In this document: in pieces, positions 60,578 to 64,000 of the stretch
Position numbering within the stretch: the stretch's first letter is position 1
How the letters are laid out: each line of letters opens with the position of its first letter
NCBI GenBank assembly: GCA_019637855.1
Contig: JAHBUX010000004.1
Location: 1 to 64,000 of the forward strand
Length of the DNA stretch: 64,000 nucleotides
From: Bdellovibrionales bacterium
Lineage (GTDB): Bacteria; Bdellovibrionota; Bdellovibrionia; Bdellovibrionales; UBA1609
Reading direction: 5' to 3'
The notes under the pieces: generated by a model
What the model was told of the DNA's origin: nothing
Seen by the model: the letters and a program-made list of their open reading frames with translations, nothing else
Database searches by the model: none
Program-made: the position numbers and the translations under genes

Positions 60578-62542
60578 CTATTTGCCGGGTTTTTGCCCAG
60601 CAAGAGCAAAGCGCCGGCCCCGCACCTCAAAGCGCACCTTGTCGACAAGCAGCCCTTTGGAATCTCTCAGTTCTAAAGTGTAGAGGCCTGACTCGGGTTC
60701 CCACTTTAGAAAGGGTTCGGCACGGCCCAAGCGGCGGCCGTTCAGGTAAACGTTCTGGTCCCCTTGCGGAGCCGCGATCTGAATCAGCAGGCGGTGGTCA
60801 GGCCGCGAAGACGATTCCAAGTCCAGCGCGATGATGGCATTGTTTTTGGGGTAGGAAATGGAGCTACGTCGCTTTGTGGTGTCGGCGGTCGAAGTGAGAC
60901 TGGGCTGAGTGCCGCTGAGAAACCATTCTTCTCTTTGACCGGAGATCTCACGTATCAGTCCCTCGGGCAGGCGCGGACTTTCACTGGGTTGGCGGCGGTG
61001 CAGGTAACTCAAGAGTTCCTGCCAGATGGCGGCGTTATGGGGTCCACTCACGCCGATGGTGTACCTATCGGAAAATCCGATGGACCATGTGTCGCGATTG
61101 TCGGTCGCCGGCAATCCATGCTTTACCATGGACCACAGGTTGTGATTTTCATTGCTAAGAATATCTTTGATGATAAAGGCCGCCGCCGGGCTAAACACCC
61201 GGCGCGCTCCGAATTCACTGGGCACATCGGGAGAAAAGCGCAGCGGCGTCCAGATCCCATTGTTGGCCAGTGCGCGATAGGCATTGGCAAGGTCACTGAG
61301 CTTTACCGGCGCCGAGCCAAGGGCCAGCGAAGGTCCATACGCTTCCGGGGACTGCAGATCCGTGAAGCCAAGGTCTTGCATCGATTTGACGAAAGTCTCC
61401 GCACCTAGTCGCTCAAGAGTGCGCAGGACAGGAATCTCAAGCCCCCCTCGGAGCGCCACGCGCATATCCGATCGATCGACCTCGCCGAAATCACCTTCTA
61501 GCGCGGTGGCGACAGTAAGAACGCGTTCGTCGAGCGCTTTGGCAAAAATCAGCGGGCGGAGCATGGAACCCGCAGCACGAGGGTCGGTGGCTGCGTCCGC
61601 AGCTGAAGCGGAGACATAGGCAAGCACGTGCCCGCTGCTGTTTTCAACAACGATCACCGCGCCATCGATCGAGTTCTGTTTTTGTAGCGCGTGAATCGCG
61701 GTCCACTGTAGCTCACGGTCCAGCGTAGTGCGAACTAGTCCCAATGATGTGAGTTTAGGTTCGTTAGCAAGGCGTTGCATAACATGCGGAGCCAAGCGGA
61801 TATAGGGACGAATACGGTAAGCTCGCTCAAGGTAAGACAAATGCTCAGGCGTAAGAAGAGCGCACTCCTCTGGGGCTCTCATTTGAGCAAGTATTTCGCA
61901 GGCGCGGGCACGCACTTCATGGGCACCCGCCTCAGGTAACCGGATCAGTGCGGCGAGCACGGAAGCCTCACGCAGGTTCAATACGCGCGGAGGTTTTTCG
62001 AACAGACCAAATGCGGCGGCGTTGAGCCCCTGCAGCTCTCGGCGATAGCGCACAAGATTGATATAGGCTTCCAAAATATCACGTTTGCTCCAAGCAAGCT
62101 CGAACGCCAGGGCTTTCGAATAACGATCGAGAAGAGATAAGAGCGGCTCTCTCTGGAATCTCAACCACGAAACGTTGGCATTTCTCACTTTGTCCCGCTC
62201 GATCAGCTGCACCAGTTGTAGTGTCAGACTGCTTTGCTTGTTCAGTAAAGAAAGCGGATCAAGCCCAGGATGGTAAAAAAAGCGCCGGTCTTCGCTGCTC
62301 AGAACAGCGTTGAGAAAAGACGATGGTACATCGGCAAGTGAAATCCAGTTTAGACGCCTGGCGGACTTTTCCGCGCGCACGCCGTCGAGAACCTGACCCT
62401 GCCGATCCAAGAGAGCACGATCGGAAGCTTTGAAATCGTGTTTAATTTGCGCGAGAGACGGCGTGCGGCTGACCTGGAAAAGCAGTGTCATCGCCAATAC
62501 GGCAAGAGCTATCGACAAAGTGCAAAAAAAGAAGCGTCGCAA
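60578..62542 (-). CDS. PBP1C-like protein with degenerate transpeptidase domain
   Basis: 654 residues from a TTG after AAGAGG. Membrane anchor at 4-24, then a GT51 domain with catalytic Glu 84 in LSSEDRRFFYHPG, SSLTLQLVQL, and the second Glu in ILEAYINLV. The transpeptidase motifs are all lost: SxxK reads SMLR (326-329), SxN reads GLE (368-370), and KTG is replaced by GLPAT near 476. A C-terminal BiPBP_C-like domain (570-650) is present. It is shorter than usual PBP1C (about 770). Glycan polymerisation may persist, but cross-linking by the usual mechanism cannot. Confidence 0.8.
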   Translation of the reverse strand: MRRFFFCTLSIALAVLAMTLLFQVSRTPSLAQIKHDFKASDRALLDRQGQVLDGVRAEKSARRLNWISLADVPSSFLNAVLSSEDRRFFYHPGLDPLSLLNKQSSLTLQLVQLIERDKVRNANVSWLRFQREPLLSLLDRYSKALAFELAWSKRDILEAYINLVRYRRELQGLNAAAFGLFEKPPRVLNLREASVLAALIRLPEAGAHEVRARACEILAQMRAPEECALLTPEHLSYLERAYRIRPYIRLAPHVMQRLANEPKLTSLGLVRTTLDRELQWTAIHALQKQNSIDGAVIVVENSSGHVLAYVSASAADAATDPRAAGSMLRPLIFAKALDERVLTVATALEGDFGEVDRSDMRVALRGGLEIPVLRTLERLGAETFVKSMQDLGFTDLQSPEAYGPSLALGSAPVKLSDLANAYRALANNGIWTPLRFSPDVPSEFGARRVFSPAAAFIIKDILSNENHNLWSMVKHGLPATDNRDTWSIGFSDRYTIGVSGPHNAAIWQELLSYLHRRQPSESPRLPEGLIREISGQREEWFLSGTQPSLTSTADTTKRRSSISYPKNNAIIALDLESSSRPDHRLLIQIAAPQGDQNVYLNGRRLGRAEPFLKWEPESGLYTLELRDSKGLLVDKVRFEVRGRRFALAGQKPGK

Positions 62543-62664
62543 GCCTGAACCTCTTAAGGTTGAACCGTAGGGCCAGTTAAATCTCTCATTGAGGTGCTTG
62601 CAACTAGTAAACCACGGCCCTCCACCGTCAATCCGCCATGGCCGGGCCGTGTGAATCGGATGGG

Positions 62665-62748
62665 CTACTTGTGTTTGCGCATCAGCTTCTTTTTACGAGC
62701 CTTCCGACGTGCATGCAGCCTGTTTTTCGTACGCTTTTTGCCTTTCAT
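62665..62748 (-). CDS. Very short basic protein (27 residues), possibly ribosome-associated
   Basis: 27 residues, about half Lys and Arg (KKRTKNRLHARRKARKKK), ending RKHK. It begins seven bases after GGGAG. Such tiny basic proteins occur as AURKAIP1/COX24-type or ribosome-associated peptides; no firm family can be named. It sits between the degenerate PBP1C gene and tRNA-Arg. A dyad at 62613-62651 (CACGGCCC / GGGCCGTG) follows its stop and may terminate it. Confidence 0.55.
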   Translation of the reverse strand: MKGKKRTKNRLHARRKARKKKLMRKHK

Positions 62749-62841
62749 AACAGCACTCCCGTTGTAAAAAATTTAGATCCGCCTAGAGGATACTTTGACT
62801 ATTGAAGGTTTCCCAGTTCATTTAGTCAATCCACAAGAAAG

Positions 62842-62918
62842 GTGCCCGTAGCTCAGTTGGATAGAGTGTCAGCCTCCGAAGCTGAAGGTCGCGCGTTCGA
62901 ATCGCGCCGGGCACACCA
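62842..62918 (+). tRNA. tRNA-Arg(CCG)
   Basis: 77 bases forming a full cloverleaf: acceptor GTGCCCG / CGGGCAC with encoded CCA, anticodon stem TCAGC / GCTGA around the loop CTCCGAA (anticodon CCG), and T arm GCGCG-TTCGAAT-CGCGC. The 3' end with encoded CCA is complete. A 7-bp inverted repeat (TTGACTA 62795-62801, TAGTCAA 62823-62829) lies just upstream. Confidence 0.95.
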
Positions 62919-63003
62919 GATTTTTCACAGAAAAAATCCGTCATTTTTCGACTCCCGACTTCTCTAAATTTCCCGGCTCCAAGCAGTTGCCCGACAATCC
63001 AGT

Positions 63004-63399
63004 TCAATGTTTTGTCGTGCGCGCTTGGTTTCCATAAATATACAGCGGATTATAGGTAATATGCGCAGCACTCTGTTTACCAAGCAAAGTGCTGCCAATG
63101 GATAGTACGTCGAGGGGCCACCACCGATTATTGCGACGACCAAGGATCACATACATCATGTCGAGCCTACAGCTATGTTTACTGATATCTGGATCGATAG
63201 GGACGTGGCGCAACTTTCTTCCATCTTCCAGGTGAAAGCCGATTGTATTTTTTGTGAGGTCCGAGATAACGGCAGTCCCTTCATAGATCTCATCAATTTG
63301 GCTATCATCGAATTCAAGATGGACCTTCATTAGATATGCGATCCAGGCATCAAAAAGGACAGTTTTACGATTGTCTTCGCTGGTAAGTGTTCGATTCAT
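63004..63399 (-). CDS. Hypothetical protein
   Basis: 131 residues of mixed alpha/beta composition (AWIAYLMKVHLEFDDSQIDEIYEG, KLRHVPIDPDI), with no recognised domain. Strong ribosome-binding site GGAGG, but it forms a 5-bp hairpin with CCTCC just upstream (63406-63419), so translation may be structure-sensitive. Converges on tRNA-Arg. Confidence 0.55.
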   Translation of the reverse strand: MNRTLTSEDNRKTVLFDAWIAYLMKVHLEFDDSQIDEIYEGTAVISDLTKNTIGFHLEDGRKLRHVPIDPDISKHSCRLDMMYVILGRRNNRWWPLDVLSIGSTLLGKQSAAHITYNPLYIYGNQARTTKH

Positions 63400-63786
63400 G
63401 AAATTCCTCCGCGAGGAGGGATATCAAACGCAACGCCAGGCTCTCCCTCGCTGTATTGCTTTTCAAGCCCGCTATTCGGACAGAGTTCCGATGTTCGGAT
63501 CGCTTAGACTTTCTGCGGGTTCCACGCTTTGCAGTTTGCTTAAGAAGCCGCTTAGCGCCTGTCGATCACGGTCGTACCACTGTTTGAATCACCACTTTTC
63601 AGCGGTTACGTACGGGCTAGGCTTGTGCTCATCGAGCCACGGGCATGGCTCATGCTCACGGCTCATCGGCTCATCGGCTCATCGGCTCACGGCTCATCGG
63701 CTCATCGGCTCACGGCTCATCGGCTCACGGCTCATCGGCTCATCGGCTCACGGCTCATCGACTCACGGGATGCCTACGAAGAGACA
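63400..63786. other. Gene-poor region with tandem repeat
   Basis: No convincing coding sequence; the long open frames here result from the repeat array at 63661-63767. Otherwise only the ribosome-binding-site hairpin of the adjacent gene is recognised. Confidence 0.5.
63661..63767. repeat. Tandem array of 7/8-bp units
   Basis: Fourteen contiguous units of two types, GCTCATCG (8 bp, A) and GCTCACG (7 bp, B), in the order A A A B A A B A B A A B A B, with one base change in the last B (ACTCACG). Diverged copies precede it from about 63647. Because of mixed unit length the array keeps no constant reading frame. It is a probable variable-number repeat; no spacers are present, so it is not CRISPR. 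Confidence 0.85.
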
Positions 63787-64000
63787 CTACGCCCAAGCTG
63801 GGGCCGTATCTTCGAATGAATAAGACCGCGCTTCCCTCTTTGCACGCCCGCGCTGTTTACGGAGGTAAGCGTTCATCTCCGACAAATACTCCTCACGCCG
63901 GGCTCGCCCAGCCAAACCTTCGAGTCGGTTGGCGCAGAAGTAGTTATGTAGCCGCATCTCTTCCACTGAACTCATCAAGACGCGCGTGTAGGCAAGCCCC
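63787..64000 (-). CDS. C-terminal part of a gene cut by the window edge
   Basis: The frame stays open to the end of the window, giving 71 visible residues, strongly basic and helical (RARREEYLSEMNAYLRKQRGR). ATG codons at 63975 and 63978 have no ribosome-binding site, so the real start is probably outside. Family not recognised. Confidence 0.4.
   Translation of the reverse strand, partial: GLAYTRVLMSSVEEMRLHNYFCANRLEGLAGRARREEYLSEMNAYLRKQRGRAKREARSYSFEDTAPAWA

Noticed and set aside
62822-63007. Minus-strand ORF of 61 residues
   Set aside because: Its central part is the antisense of tRNA-Arg(CCG); this kind of translated-tRNA shadow is a common artefact.
63661-63767. Possible CRISPR array
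   Set aside because: Units are contiguous and 7-8 bp long, with no unique spacers and no cas genes.
63371-63823. Plus-strand ORF of 150 residues with Ser/His/Leu repeats
   Set aside because: The repeats come from the 7/8-bp DNA array; there is no ribosome-binding site, and the start lies antisense to a better gene.

Overview
The window looks like a chromosomal segment of a Gram-negative bacterium of moderate GC content, most probably a member of the Bdellovibrionota (Bdellovibrio-like). This placement is inference. It rests on many signal-peptide proteins and lipoproteins, outer-membrane beta-barrels, an unusually full set of murein-acting enzymes (two SLT-type transglycosylases, MltA, a VanX-type dipeptidase, AmpG, a PBP1C-like protein), secreted hydrolases (astacin-like and trypsin-like proteases, S1/P1 nuclease), and HD-GYP/PilZ signalling. 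No rRNA or marker gene is present to settle it.

Layout. 1-3430 is accessory: a toxin-antitoxin pair, a tyrosine recombinase, and a small operon of a lytic transglycosylase, a lipoprotein and a small protein. 3431-4165 is almost gene-free. 4166-10771 holds a DEAD-box helicase, an outer-membrane protein, an MFS transporter, and a divergent HD-GYP response regulator / histidine kinase pair. 10918-11907 is a BON-domain operon behind a good sigma-54 promoter and ending in a strong terminator. 12031-14388 is a YHYH-lipoprotein/SCO/MORN/small-membrane-protein operon. 14537-17626 holds envelope and lipid-related genes. 17644-20742 is a di-haem peroxidase, Tat-exported metallophosphoesterase and monohaem cytochrome operon, divergent from a Fur/PerR-type regulator with a perfect 7-1-7 palindrome between them. 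20739-31000 mixes envelope, unknown and signalling genes, including an RRM protein whose ribosome-binding site lies in a hairpin. 30978-36913 is a same-strand block of response regulator, histidine kinase, sugar-type MFS porter and GH3 glucosidase. 37000-41500 holds PilZ-like and cyclase-like genes, secreted proteins, an HPF-type protein and an ACT protein. 41501-45442 is a murein-recycling cluster (mltA, vanX-like, ampG) with arfB. 45419-52771 is mostly housekeeping (purT, ppa, radical SAM, ABC-F). 52808-54932 is ahpD-ahpC divergent from oxyR. 54942-62542 contains an esterase, an epimerase, a redoxin, dsbD, a pyrC-like gene and a degenerate PBP1C. 62665-64000 has a tiny basic ORF, tRNA-Arg(CCG), an orphan gene, a 7/8-bp tandem repeat and a gene cut by the window edge.

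The most interesting signals are these. (1) Two genes of unknown role (24070-24867 and 37902-38588) each have a sigma-54-type -24/-12 element and, 80-100 bp upstream, the same CTGTCTCA-N3-TGAGA palindrome, which suggests one unidentified enhancer-binding protein controls both; the second gene encodes a degenerate nucleotide-cyclase domain with a Cys-rich tail. (2) The peroxidase/phosphoesterase/cytochrome operon appears to be controlled by a divergent PerR-like regulator. (3) A PBP1C-like protein has lost all three transpeptidase motifs while keeping its glycosyltransferase glutamates. (4) A dihydroorotase-like protein has Gln for a metal-binding His. (5) Translation-control hairpins lie at the RRM gene and over the start codon of the ABC-F gene.
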